A DNA stretch of 64,000 bases from UBA1801 sp035353395 (GTDB lineage: Bacteria > Acidobacteriota > Holophagae > Holophagales > Holophagaceae): assembly GCA_035353395.1 (NCBI GenBank), contig DAOPZL010000010.1, forward strand, positions 1 through 64,000, written 5' to 3'. Shown piece after piece: positions 7,336 to 15,679 of this stretch. A program made the position numbers and the translations under genes. The stretch's first letter is position 1; every line of letters begins with the position of its first letter. Under the pieces are notes generated by a model, which did no database searches, was not told the DNA's origin, and saw nothing but the letters and a program-made list of their open reading frames with translations.

Positions 7336-8178
7336 ATGCGGATCGAAATCGAGCCGGGAGTTCGTCTCTACGTGGACGTGGAAGGGATGGGCCTGGTGCC
7401 GGACGGCCCGGGGATGCGCGAGAAGCCCACGCTGATCTGCATGCACGGCGGACCGGGCTTCGACCACTCGAGCTTCAAGCCCGGCTTCGGCGTCCTGTCG
7501 GATGTCGCGCAGATCATCTACTACGATCACCGCGGTCACGGCCGCAGCGACCCGAGGCCCACGTGCGAGTGGAAGCTCGATGTCTGGGCCGACGACGTCG
7601 TGCGCCTGTGCGACGCGCTGGGCATCGTGCGCCCGATCGTGCTGGGCCAGTCCTTCGGGGGGTTCGTGGCGCAGCGCTACCTGGCGCGCCACCCTGAGCA
7701 TCCCGCCAAGGTCATCATTTCCAGCACCTCCCCCCACATGGGCCTGGAGCGCAAGTGCGCCGCCTTCGGAAGGCGCGGCGGTCCTGCGGCCAGCGAGTTG
7801 ACGCGCGTGTTCTGGAGCGATCCTACTCCGGCCCACTGGGCGTCCTACTGGGAGGCTTGCCGCTCGCTCTACAACACGCACCCGCCCGTGGACCCCCAGG
7901 CGGGAGGACGCACCCTGTTCAACGAGGAGATCCTCTTCCATTTCGTCCGCGGGGAGATGCAGGGAATGGACCTGCGGGTCGGCCTCGACCGCGCGGCGTG
8001 TCCCGTGCTCGTGATGGCCGGGGAGGAGGACCCCGTCTGCCCGCCGGAGGATGCCGAGGAGATCGCGGCGGCGATTCCCCATGCGGAACTGGTGCGCTTC
8101 CCGGGGGTCGGTCACGGCGCCTGGCGGGATGACCCGGAGCGTGCCTTCGCGGTCCTCCGCCGCTTCATCGAGGCATGA
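7336..8178 (+). CDS. Alpha/beta hydrolase (proline iminopeptidase-like)
   Basis: 280 aa alpha/beta-hydrolase. The oxyanion motif HGGPG is at 37-41, the nucleophile S106 in GQSFGG, D232 in GEEDPVCP and H260 in GVGHGAW, so the catalytic triad is complete. HGGPG with GQSxGG is typical of proline iminopeptidases and amide or ester hydrolases. There is no signal peptide. The start at 7336 follows AGGAGGATCGGGG. It is followed by a DUF3798 binding protein (100 nt) and an M20 amidohydrolase (142 nt) on the same strand, suggesting a small pathway that takes up an amide or peptide-like compound and hydrolyses it. Confidence 0.88.
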   Translation: MRIEIEPGVRLYVDVEGMGLVPDGPGMREKPTLICMHGGPGFDHSSFKPGFGVLSDVAQIIYYDHRGHGRSDPRPTCEWKLDVWADDVVRLCDALGIVRPIVLGQSFGGFVAQRYLARHPEHPAKVIISSTSPHMGLERKCAAFGRRGGPAASELTRVFWSDPTPAHWASYWEACRSLYNTHPPVDPQAGGRTLFNEEILFHFVRGEMQGMDLRVGLDRAACPVLVMAGEEDPVCPPEDAEEIAAAIPHAELVRFPGVGHGAWRDDPERAFAVLRRFIEA

Positions 8179-8278
8179 CGCAGGACCGGAACCCCCCCGG
8201 GCCATTTCTCAATCGACGACAGGCAGCCGGCGATCGCCCGGAGGCACAAGCTCAGTCCAACATGCGAAAGGACACAAC

Positions 8279-9492
8279 ATGAAGCTCATATCCAAGACCA
8301 CCCCGCTGATCCCGGCGTTGGCGCTCCTCCTCGGGGGCAGTGGTGCCCGCGCGGCCGCGCCCTTCCACATCGGCATCTGCACCGAGACCGTCTCCCAGTC
8401 CGAGGATGATCTCCGAGGTGCGGAGCAGCTCATCAAGGAGTCGGCAACGCCTCCAGCGGGGGCTACATCAAGCATGTCGCCTTCCCTGACGACTTCATGT
8501 CCCAGCAGGAGACGATCGTCTCCAACCTGGTCGCCCTCGCGGACGACCCGCTCATGAAGGTCGTGGTGTCCTGCCAGGCCCTGCCCGGCGTGACCGAAGC
8601 CTACAAGCGGATCCGCGCCAAGCGCCCCGACATCCTGCTCTTCGCCGCCCTCCCCCACGAGGACCCCCTCGTGATCCAGAAGGCCGCCGACCTGGTCCTG
8701 GACACGGACTTCGTCTCCATCGGCTACACGATCCCGTGGAACGCCAAGCGGCTGGGAGCCAAATCCTTCGTGCACGTCTCCTTCCCGCGCCACATGTCCT
8801 ACGAGACCCTCGGGCGCAACCGGGCCATCATGGAACAGGCCTGCAAGGACCTCGGCATCCGGTTCGTGGCGGAAACGGCCCCCGATCCCACGTCCGACGT
8901 GGGCGTCTCCGGAGCCCAGCAGTTCATCATCGAGAAGGTCCCGCAGTGGACCAAGAAGTACAGCATCAACGGCAGTCCCGTGGCCTTCTTCTGCACCAAC
9001 GCGGCACACACGGAGCCCCTCGTCCGGCAGGTCATCGCCGACAAGCACGCCTTCTTCGTGGAACCCCTCTACGGCTCGCCGCTGCTCGGCTACCCGGGCG
9101 CGCTGGGGCTGGACCTCTCGGCCGAGAAGGGCAATTTCCCGGCGATCATGAAGAAGATCGAGCAGGCCGTCCAGGCCAAGGGCGCCGCGGGCCGCGTCGG
9201 GTCATGGTCGTACAGCACCGGCTTCTCCTTCACGGCCGGTCTCGGCGAGCTCGGGAAGCGCGTCGTCGAAGGCAAGGCGAAGCTCACGAGCCAGAAGGAC
9301 GTCTATGCGGCCATCGGGAAGTACACCCCCGGGGCCAGCTGGAGCGGCTCCTACTACACGGACATGAGCACGGGCGTCCGGGCCAAGAACGAGATGCTCC
9401 TCTACATGGACACCTACATCTTCGGCAAAGGCTACTCCGGGACCACCAAGGTCAAGGTCCCCGAGAAATACTTCACGATCAAGAAGAAGTGA
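8279..9492 (+). pseudogene. DUF3798 periplasmic binding protein, frameshifted
   Basis: The frame from 8279 (AAAGGA upstream) encodes a signal peptide (TPLIPALALLLGGSGARAAA) and FHIGICTETVSQSEDDLRGA, the DUF3798 N-terminus, then goes out of frame after LIKE at about 8440. The rest of the family resumes in another frame: GNASSGGYIKHVAFPDDFMS through to KVKVPEKYFTIKKK at 9492. Restoring one base near 8441-8443 (GAG-TNC-GGC) joins them into a 404-aa protein with no other lesion. DUF3798 proteins resemble ABC-type periplasmic ligand-binding proteins. The gene sits between an alpha/beta hydrolase and an M20 amidohydrolase. A sequencing error is as likely as a true mutation, because the downstream part is undegraded. 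Confidence 0.85.
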
Positions 9493-9634
9493 CCGGCTGA
9501 ACGGGCGCATGCAGCCGCCGGGAGGCGAGCGTCCTCCCGGCGGCGCGGATGCGCCCAGCCCGCGTTCGTCGTCCCCAGCCTCGACGGCCCAACTTCCAGA
9601 TTCGAGAATCCACCCGCCGCGAAAGGTCACCGTC

Positions 9635-10819
9635 TTGATAACCGATGAAATCCGCGCATTGTCCGATCTGCACTTCAGCAGGATGAAGGAGGTCAGGCAC
9701 GCGATCCACATGTTCCCGGAGCTGGCCTATCGGGAATTCAAGACCTCTCGCCTGGTGGCGGAGGTCCTTGGATCGGTGGGGATAGCCTTCCAGTCGAACG
9801 TCGCGAGCACCGGCGTCGTCGGCCTCATCCCCGGCCGGGGGGCCGGAAGGACCGTGCTGCTCCGCGCGGACATGGACGCCCTGCCCGTGACCGAGGAGAC
9901 CGAGGTGCCCTACCGGTCCAGGATCCCGGGCTGCATGCATGCGTGCGGGCATGACGGGCACGTCGCCGGCGTGCTCGGGGCCGCGATGATCCTGAACGAC
10001 CTCCGCGACAGGTTCGACGGGAACGTGAAGCTGGCCTTCCAGCCGGCCGAGGAGGCGGAAGGCGGCGCCTCCCGCATGATCCAGGAAGGCCTGCTGGAGC
10101 ACCCGGCCGTGGATGCGGCTTTCGGATGCCACCTCTGGGGAAGCCTGGAAGAAGGGACCATGCACATCTGTCCCGGGCCCATGATGGCCGCGGTGGACAC
10201 CTTCCTCTTCCGGGTACACGGACGCGGCGGCCACGGGGCCATGCCTCACCTGTCGGTGGATCCGGTCACCCTGGCCGCCCAGATCATCAACTTCATGCAG
10301 ACCATCGTGAGCCGGCGCATCGATCCCCTCGAGCCCGCCGTCCTGACGATCGCCTCGATCCACGGGGGAAACGCCTACAACGTCATTCCCGAGGTCGTGG
10401 AAGTCATGGGGACGATCAGGACGTTCAACGAACCCCTTCGCCAGGTCATCCTGCACGAGATGGAAAGCATCCTGAAGAGCGTCACCGAAGCCCAGGGCGC
10501 CTCCTATTCCTTCGAACGGGTCACCTCCTATCCGGCCGTCCGGAACGATCCCGGCATGACGGAAGTCCTCAGCGGAGCCTTCCGGAAGGTGCTCGGCGAG
10601 GCGCGCGTCGACACGCACATGGCGCCGATCATGGTGAGCGAGGACTTCTCCTACTTCACGCAGGCCGTTCCATCGGCCTTCGCCTTCGTGGGGATCGCCA
10701 AGGACCTCGACTGCCCGATCAACCAGCATCACCCGAAGTTCCAGTGGGACGACGGGAACATCGCCATCCTGGCCCAGGGTCTGGCCCAGACGGCGCTGGA
10801 CTTCCTGGGATGCCGCTGA
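9635..10819 (+). CDS. M20 family amidohydrolase/peptidase
   Basis: 394 aa from TTG at 9635; an ATG at 9509 adds 42 low-complexity residues. The TTG is favoured by AAAGG nearby and by family length. M20D features: RADMDALPV, then H102-A-C104-G-H106-D-G-H109 (metal-binding Cys and His), E139-E140 in QPAEEAEGG, H in FGCHLWG, a dimerisation-type domain (GRGGHGAMPH), and a late SEDFSYF segment. It probably hydrolyses N-acyl amino acids or similar amides in the cytoplasm (hippuricase/IAA-amide hydrolase group). It is the third gene of the hydrolase/DUF3798/M20 group; a LysR gene converges on it. Confidence 0.9.
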   Translation: MITDEIRALSDLHFSRMKEVRHAIHMFPELAYREFKTSRLVAEVLGSVGIAFQSNVASTGVVGLIPGRGAGRTVLLRADMDALPVTEETEVPYRSRIPGCMHACGHDGHVAGVLGAAMILNDLRDRFDGNVKLAFQPAEEAEGGASRMIQEGLLEHPAVDAAFGCHLWGSLEEGTMHICPGPMMAAVDTFLFRVHGRGGHGAMPHLSVDPVTLAAQIINFMQTIVSRRIDPLEPAVLTIASIHGGNAYNVIPEVVEVMGTIRTFNEPLRQVILHEMESILKSVTEAQGASYSFERVTSYPAVRNDPGMTEVLSGAFRKVLGEARVDTHMAPIMVSEDFSYFTQAVPSAFAFVGIAKDLDCPINQHHPKFQWDDGNIAILAQGLAQTALDFLGCR

Positions 10820-10835
10820 GCCCGGGGCGCCCCAG

Positions 10836-11759
10836 CTAGCTGCCGGCCTCGGGCGGCGGGATCTCGCCGTTGGACCTCCGGGTCCTCAGCCAGTCCCGGA
10901 ACCGGGCGATGGAGACATCGTTCCGCCGCGCCGCCGGGATGACGAAATAGTAGCCGTAGGGGCTGTACTGGCGGTGGTCCAGCACCTGGACGAGGTCGCC
11001 CGCCTCGATCTCTTCCCGGATGTAGCACCGGGGCAGCAGCGCCAGTCCGTGCCCCAGGCAGACGCTGCGGATGATGACGGAATAGAAGTCCCACTGGCTG
11101 ATGCGCACGGCCTTTCCCGGACTGAGCCCGAGCATCACGAAGGCCTGGGCCCAGACCCCCGGGACTTCGCGGTGCTCGAAGAGATCGAAGTTGAGAATGT
11201 CGGCCGGGGACTGGATCGGAGGGTTCTGCTCGAGCAGCTTCCGGCTCGCGACGAGGATCAGCTCCTTCCCGCACACGTAGTCGGCCACGCACCCCGGCCA
11301 GACGCCGTTCCCCAGGGAAACGTAGGCGTCGTAGGTGAACATGAAGGTGTCGATGGGCAAGGGGCTCGCCGTGAACTGGATGTCCATGGCCGGGTACAGG
11401 GCGCGGAACTCCGGATAGAGCGACAGGAGCCAACGGTCCGCGAAGGAAGGGGGGAGGCGCACCTGAAGGTCCTGTGGGCGGGCCTGCTGGCGGGCCACCA
11501 TCTCGCTGGCCTCGACCAGCTTGACCAGGACGGGCCGGATGCAGTCCAGGTAGAGCTGTCCGGCCTTGGTCAAGGTCAAGCCGTACTGGCTGCGGGTGAA
11601 GAGTTCGGCGCCCAGGCACTCTTCCAGGGCCTGGAGCTGCTTGCTCACCGCGCTGGCCGTCAGGCACAGCTCCTGGGCGGCATGGGTGCAGCTCAAGTAC
11701 CGTGAAACGGCCTCGAACACCCTGAGGGCTTGAGTGGAAGGGATCCGGGTTCTCTGCAC
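10836..11759 (-). CDS. LysR-family regulator (GcvA-like)
   Basis: 307 aa from GTG at 11759. The N-terminal winged HTH reads VQRTRIPSTQALRVFEAVSR, with SCTHAAQELCLTASAVSKQL and LEECLGAELFTR, as in GcvA/AmpR-type LysR proteins. It is followed by a substrate-binding domain (QVRLPPSFADRWLLSLYPEF). The GTG start matches the usual N-terminal length; upstream open sequence is not conserved and the ribosome-binding site is weak. It converges on the M20 gene and is the most likely local regulator of the hydrolase/DUF3798/M20 group, though it is not divergent from it as is usual for LysR targets. Confidence 0.9.
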   Translation of the reverse strand: MQRTRIPSTQALRVFEAVSRYLSCTHAAQELCLTASAVSKQLQALEECLGAELFTRSQYGLTLTKAGQLYLDCIRPVLVKLVEASEMVARQQARPQDLQVRLPPSFADRWLLSLYPEFRALYPAMDIQFTASPLPIDTFMFTYDAYVSLGNGVWPGCVADYVCGKELILVASRKLLEQNPPIQSPADILNFDLFEHREVPGVWAQAFVMLGLSPGKAVRISQWDFYSVIIRSVCLGHGLALLPRCYIREEIEAGDLVQVLDHRQYSPYGYYFVIPAARRNDVSIARFRDWLRTRRSNGEIPPPEAGS

Positions 11760-12228
11760 GTGCGTTGCGCCCGATGAGCGGCGGTTGAGATTGCCGGGAA
11801 GGCCCTGCGTCCGGAGGAATCCCTGACCCGCGGTGGAATCTGGCCGGTTCCCGTGACCAGGTCCAGGCCGGTTGCATGGCCGGATTGGTAAAGACTCGCC
11901 TCCGTTGCATGGATCCGGAGGCCCTCTGGAGATGGTAGCTTGGTTGCCGCCAGCGGAAGGCGGCGCAATCCGTGCAAGTTCTCGAACCTGCGTGGGTCCG
12001 TCCGCGCGGCGCGCACGGACGATCCCGGCGAGGGTGTCGCCGGCCTGTCCAGTCCGGAGGCACGGCCTGGGGGGGCATCGAAAAAATTCATAAAAAAATC
12101 CGGAGGGCCGGGCACCTTTAGGATCAAGCAAGCATCCATAGACCGTCTGGCCCTGAATCCTCCCCCTTTAGGACCCGAAAGCCCCTCGTCGTGAGGGGCT
12201 TTTCGTTTCCAGGGCCCGGGCTTCGGCC
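11760..12228. other. Intergenic between lysR and PDZ genes
   Basis: 469 nt without a credible gene. It contains an A-rich patch (12080-12103), likely part of the lysR promoter region, and the terminator at 12178-12202. Confidence 0.5.
12178..12210. terminator. Rho-independent terminator
   Basis: AAAGCCCCTC (12178-12187) and GAGGGGCTTT (12193-12202) form a perfect 10-bp stem with a 5-nt loop, followed on the plus strand by TCGTTT. It lies 19 nt beyond the stop of the minus-strand PDZ gene and can work in both directions. Confidence 0.8.
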
Positions 12229-13086
12229 TCAGATGGAGACCGTCCCCTCGGCGGGCTGCTGGGCCGGGACGGTGATCGTCCGGAGGTGACGCTGGCTGAA
12301 GACCTCCAGCGTGAGCGAGGTGCTGGTCGGGATGCTCTTGAGCTGGTCGACCAGGTCGTCCCGGGTCGGCGTCGCGACGCCGTTGAGCTTGACGATGACG
12401 TCGCCGGGGTTCAGCCCTGCATGCGCCGCAAGCCCCTTCGGATCGACGGCGACCACGTAGACGCCGCGCCCGGTATACCCGGTCCGGGCGGCATACTCCG
12501 AGCGCAGCTCGCTGATGTCGAGGCCCAGCTTCCATGCCTGGGGGCCCGGGACCGCCTTCGCGGCGGCGTTCGCGGCGGGGCCGGCGGGCGGGGCGTCGAC
12601 CTTGATGTCGAGGGGCACCGGCGCGCCGAGATAGCGGGCCACTTCCTCGTCGGTCGCCTCCCGGTTGTCCGTGGCCGTCGCGTAGTTCTGGTATCGGGAA
12701 AGGGACACTTCGCCCAGGCTCCCCGAGCCGTCGAACTGCAGGGTGGCCGACACGAAACGATTCACCGCGATCACGTTGAGCTTCTTGTCGACGTGCGTGT
12801 AGGACCGCCCGTAGGTGTAGACCACCCAGTTGGTGGCCTTGCCGCTCTTGTCCGTCGCGGCGCCCGACAGGGTCGGCTTGCCGTACTTCTGGCTGATCTG
12901 GTCGAGGGTCGACCCGATCGGGAAGAGCGCGGTGACCTGCTCGCCGCGGATCGAATAGAGGGCCGCCGGGCCGCCGGTCTCCTGGAGCTTGGGCTCGAAG
13001 GCCGATTTGGCCGAGGGCGCCGCGAGGCATCCGGAATTCGCCGCGACCAGCAGGCAGATCGTCGCCAACACACCTCTACGGATCAC
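12229..13086 (-). CDS. Exported PDZ-domain protein
   Basis: 285 aa. The N-terminus is a signal peptide (MIRRGVLATICLLVAANSGC), possibly lipoprotein-type, although the lipobox (NSGC) lacks the usual Leu at -3. Residues about 45-140 resemble an outer-envelope SmpA/BamE-like segment (FPIGSTLDQISQKYGKPTLS) giving a small repeated fold; this is tentative. A C-terminal PDZ domain (residues about 200-280) shows GVYVVAVDPKGLAAHAGLNP and GDVIVKLNGVATPTRDDLVD. No protease domain is present, so it probably binds a peptide or anchors a partner in the periplasm. It stands alone: a terminator follows and an AT-rich promoter region precedes it. Confidence 0.8.
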   Translation of the reverse strand: MIRRGVLATICLLVAANSGCLAAPSAKSAFEPKLQETGGPAALYSIRGEQVTALFPIGSTLDQISQKYGKPTLSGAATDKSGKATNWVVYTYGRSYTHVDKKLNVIAVNRFVSATLQFDGSGSLGEVSLSRYQNYATATDNREATDEEVARYLGAPVPLDIKVDAPPAGPAANAAAKAVPGPQAWKLGLDISELRSEYAARTGYTGRGVYVVAVDPKGLAAHAGLNPGDVIVKLNGVATPTRDDLVDQLKSIPTSTSLTLEVFSQRHLRTITVPAQQPAEGTVSI

Positions 13087-13194
13087 CGCGCCCCCCTTCG
13101 AAAACCCATCCTCGAAATGATCCTAGGGAAACAAACACTCATCAATGCAAAAGATATCTGTTGAACTGAATTGATCATTCAAATAAATATCAAA

Positions 13195-13412
13195 AATGAA
13201 CATGTCATTCGATGTCCGGATCCAGATGTGGCCTGTGGGCCGTGGTGGATCATGCGTTTTCGATGGGGTCCGGCGAAAGAAGATTGTGATCGTGCGAGCA
13301 ACAACCGCAGAGTCGTTGGAAGGGCAGGGTCATAATGTTCGGTGCCTCTTGAACCCTTGGGGTGGACAGTGAAAGAAGTGCCGGCGGGGGCCTCGCGCCC
13401 CCGTCGTTTTTT
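13195..13412 (+). ncRNA. Candidate small RNA or leader ending at a terminator
   Basis: A plus-strand terminator (13385-13412) has no gene in front of it. An AT-rich segment about 200 nt upstream offers a weak promoter (TTGAAC, 17-nt spacer, TAAATA). The segment between has stop codons in all frames and several short inverted repeats. It could be an independent small RNA of about 210 nt or an attenuated leader of the DUF4388 gene. The 3' part (CTTGAACCCTTGGGG) recalled 6S RNA, but I could not build the expected fold. Confidence 0.3.
13385..13412 (+). terminator. Orphan rho-independent terminator
   Basis: CGGGGGC (13385-13391) pairs with GCCCCCG (13397-13403) across a 5-nt loop, followed by TCG and a run of six T. 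No gene lies upstream on this strand for more than 200 nt. Confidence 0.78.
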
Positions 13413-13505
13413 GGGCGCTCCTCCAGGCCCGCCATCCCCCGGGAGGGATTCGGCGGAACGAGGCCGATTCTGGTATACACTCCCGGATGCCATCCAGGGG
13501 GTTTC

Positions 13506-15164
13506 GTGACCGAGGCCTTGCCATCCAAGAACCTGCCGATCCTCCTGGGCGCCATCCGGCAGGAGGCCGGGAACGGCGAACTGGTCCTGGCGCAGAACGA
13601 TGGGGAACGGCGGCTGTCCTTCCTCGAGGGCGAGCTGGTCCACCTCCGCAGCGACGCGGCCGGGGAGCAGTTCGGCAACTACCTCCTTCGCCACGGCATC
13701 CTCGATCTCCCGTCGCTCAACGACCTGCTCGCCCGCGACGACCGTTCCCCGCTCGGCGAGAAGGTCGTCCAGTGGGGGATGATGAGCCCCGGGGAACGGG
13801 ACGATCATCTCCGCTGCATCCAGGAACAGATCCTGGTCCATGCCTTGGAACATCCGGTCCTCCGCTGGACCTGGACCGCGGCTGCGGAGCCCGGGCCAGG
13901 CCCGGAGCCCCCCCTCGAGCTGCGGTCCAGGGCCCTGATCTGGAGCGCCTTCCGGGAGTTCAACGATCCTGCGGAACTGCTGGCGGTCCTGCGTGCCGAA
14001 GGCGCCTGGAAATGGTCGGGCAGGCTGGACCTGCTGGACGGCATCAGCGACCTCCCGCTCACGTCCGCCATGGCCTACGCCGTCTCCTTCCTCACCGCCG
14101 ATCCCGTCAGCTTCGAGACCTTCCGGTTCCTCAGCGGCCTCGACGAGGAAGAGGCCGGAAGGCTCATCGCCACCCTTTGGGCCCTGGGCGCCCTGGCGCT
14201 CTCCGGGGGTGAGCTGCCCTCCCTGGCCGGGGCGCCCGTTCCGCCCGGGGCGCCCGTGCCCGGAGCGACGCCGCGCCTGCCCTTCATCATGCCGCCCGCG
14301 GACATGCCCTTCGGGGCCCCCAAGCAGCGGACCCCGGAGCCCATGGCCCCCTGCGACACCGGGAGCCAGCCGGAGTTCCTGGGCCTGGACTTCGATTCGG
14401 AGATGAACCTGGACCGGCTGGCGAACCTGGAGGAGGCCATGCCCATGGACCTCCCTCCCTGCGGACCTCGTCCCGGGCCCCGTCCCGAAGCGCTGCCGGT
14501 GCTGGAGGACGTACCCCCGTGCGGACCGCGGCCCCAGGCCAGGCCCGACGGTCCCCCGATGCCGGGCGACATGCCTCCCTGCGGACCTCGTCCCGCCCCC
14601 CGGTCCGAGCCGTTGCCGGTGCTGGGGGACATGCCCCCGTGCGGGCCGCGTCCCGAGCCGCAGGCCAGGTGGTTCCAGTCCGAAGCCATCGCCCCGTCCC
14701 GCCCCATTGAGCTCGATCCCGAACGGGAGGGGGTTCCCGAGCCGCCGAGACTCCAGGTGTCGCCGGAGACCGGGAAGCTGTTCGACCGCGCGCGCCGCCA
14801 ACTGAAGCTCGGGCATGCCCTGGAGGCCGTCTCGACCCTGGAGCAGGCCCTCCAGGCGCAGCCCGACGGCGAGGCCGCCTACGAAGGCTGGCTGATGCTC
14901 GGCCGGCTGCGGATGACCAACCCGGCCTGGGCCATGCGGGCGATCCACGCGCTCAAGCAGGCGTCCCGGATCCGGCCGCGGGAGGCGGCGCCCTGGATCG
15001 CCCTGGGCGAGACCCACCATCGGGCCGGATCCCTGCCCGAGGCCTCGGCCTGTTTCCGGAAGGCCAGGGAGCTGGATCCCTCGGCGGAGATTCCCCAGGC
15101 CCTGGACCCGGGGGAGGAGCCCGGTCCCGCCCGCCAGGCCAAACCCCCGGCCAGGCGCCGGTAG
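13506..15164 (+). CDS. DUF4388-type protein with PPCGPRP repeats and TPRs
   Basis: 552 aa from GTG at 13506 (CCAGGGGG upstream). Residues 1-110 form a DUF4388/PATAN-like domain (LPILLGAIRQEAGNGELVLA, RLSFLEGELVHLRSDAAGEQ), common in Acidobacteriota, Deinococcota and Myxococcota regulatory proteins. A helical region follows to about 240. Residues about 310-390 are proline-rich with four copies of PPCGPRP separated by about 20 residues. The C-terminus (about 415-535) contains two or three TPR-like repeats (LFDRARRQLKLGHALEAVST; AWAMRAIHALKQASRIRP). It is probably a cytoplasmic scaffold or signalling adaptor. No enzyme motif is seen. It converges with arsR; a hairpin overlaps its stop codon. Confidence 0.78.
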   Translation: MTEALPSKNLPILLGAIRQEAGNGELVLAQNDGERRLSFLEGELVHLRSDAAGEQFGNYLLRHGILDLPSLNDLLARDDRSPLGEKVVQWGMMSPGERDDHLRCIQEQILVHALEHPVLRWTWTAAAEPGPGPEPPLELRSRALIWSAFREFNDPAELLAVLRAEGAWKWSGRLDLLDGISDLPLTSAMAYAVSFLTADPVSFETFRFLSGLDEEEAGRLIATLWALGALALSGGELPSLAGAPVPPGAPVPGATPRLPFIMPPADMPFGAPKQRTPEPMAPCDTGSQPEFLGLDFDSEMNLDRLANLEEAMPMDLPPCGPRPGPRPEALPVLEDVPPCGPRPQARPDGPPMPGDMPPCGPRPAPRSEPLPVLGDMPPCGPRPEPQARWFQSEAIAPSRPIELDPEREGVPEPPRLQVSPETGKLFDRARRQLKLGHALEAVSTLEQALQAQPDGEAAYEGWLMLGRLRMTNPAWAMRAIHALKQASRIRPREAAPWIALGETHHRAGSLPEASACFRKARELDPSAEIPQALDPGEEPGPARQAKPPARRR

Positions 15165-15179
15165 GGGCCTGGCCGGGGG
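15144..15179. terminator. 13-bp hairpin spanning the DUF4388 gene stop
   Basis: CCCCCGGCCAGGC (15144-15156) and GCCTGGCCGGGGG (15167-15179) pair perfectly with a 10-nt loop containing the stop codon. It lies between convergent genes and probably serves as a bidirectional terminator, although no T-run follows. Confidence 0.6.
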
Positions 15180-15189
15180 GGACCCGGCG

Positions 15190-15537
15190 TCACCCTCCGG
15201 ACTGGGCAGGCGTGGCTCGCCAGCGTTGGGTGAGGGCCCGGGCGAAGGCCTCGAGGTTCGCCTCGTGGATGGTGTAGTAGACCCACTTCCCGTGGCGCTG
15301 CTCGCGCACGAGCCCGGCCGCGCGCAGCTGGGCCAGGTGGTAGGCGACCTTGGAAGGGGCGAGGCCGCCGAGCTTGGCCCCCAGGTCGCAGGCGCACACG
15401 GCCACCGGGGCGTCGGGGTGGCTGGGCGAACAGCAGGTCTTCCGACGGCCCTCCGCGAGAAGGTCCAGGATGCGGATCCGCAGGGGATCGCCAAGGGCGG
15501 CGGCGATGAGACCGAGGTCTTCCATGCCCTTCAGCAT
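15190..15537 (-). CDS. ArsR-family metal-sensing repressor
   Basis: 115 aa ArsR/SmtB-type winged-helix repressor. The DNA-recognition region is LAPSKVAYHLAQLRAAGLVR, then EQRHGKWVYYTIHEANLEAF (wing). A CxC pair in VCACDLGAKL corresponds to the ELCVCDL metal or arsenite site of ArsR, and a further CCS lies just before it, so thiol-based sensing of As(III) or a soft metal is likely. The start is uncertain: ATG at 15537 (GAGG upstream) is preferred over 15525 and 15555. It is divergent from the flavin reductase gene, 142 nt away; AT-rich sequence at 15555-15585 is the likely operator region. Confidence 0.88.
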   Translation of the reverse strand: MLKGMEDLGLIAAALGDPLRIRILDLLAEGRRKTCCSPSHPDAPVAVCACDLGAKLGGLAPSKVAYHLAQLRAAGLVREQRHGKWVYYTIHEANLEAFARALTQRWRATPAQSGG

Positions 15538-15679
15538 AGGAGCCTGGGGCCTCATTTCAACATTTCTTGACATATTTCGAAAACCGGGCATGGTGGAACC
15601 AGGGCCTTGAAGGCGTCCGGGGAGCGGCGTTCTCCCGGCGGCGCCCGGACCGGACCCGATCGAGGAGAGGGAATCTGCC

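Larger units (their letters stand above)
13087..13505. other. Intergenic with candidate non-coding RNA
   Basis: 419 nt without a gene: an AT-rich promoter-like segment at 13130-13195, about 190 nt of non-coding sequence, and an orphan plus-strand terminator at 13385-13412 before the DUF4388 gene. Confidence 0.5.

Noticed and set aside
13195..13412. 6S RNA.
   Set aside because: The CTTGAACCCTTGGGG segment recalled 6S RNA, but no long closing stem with a central bubble could be built from the flanking sequence.
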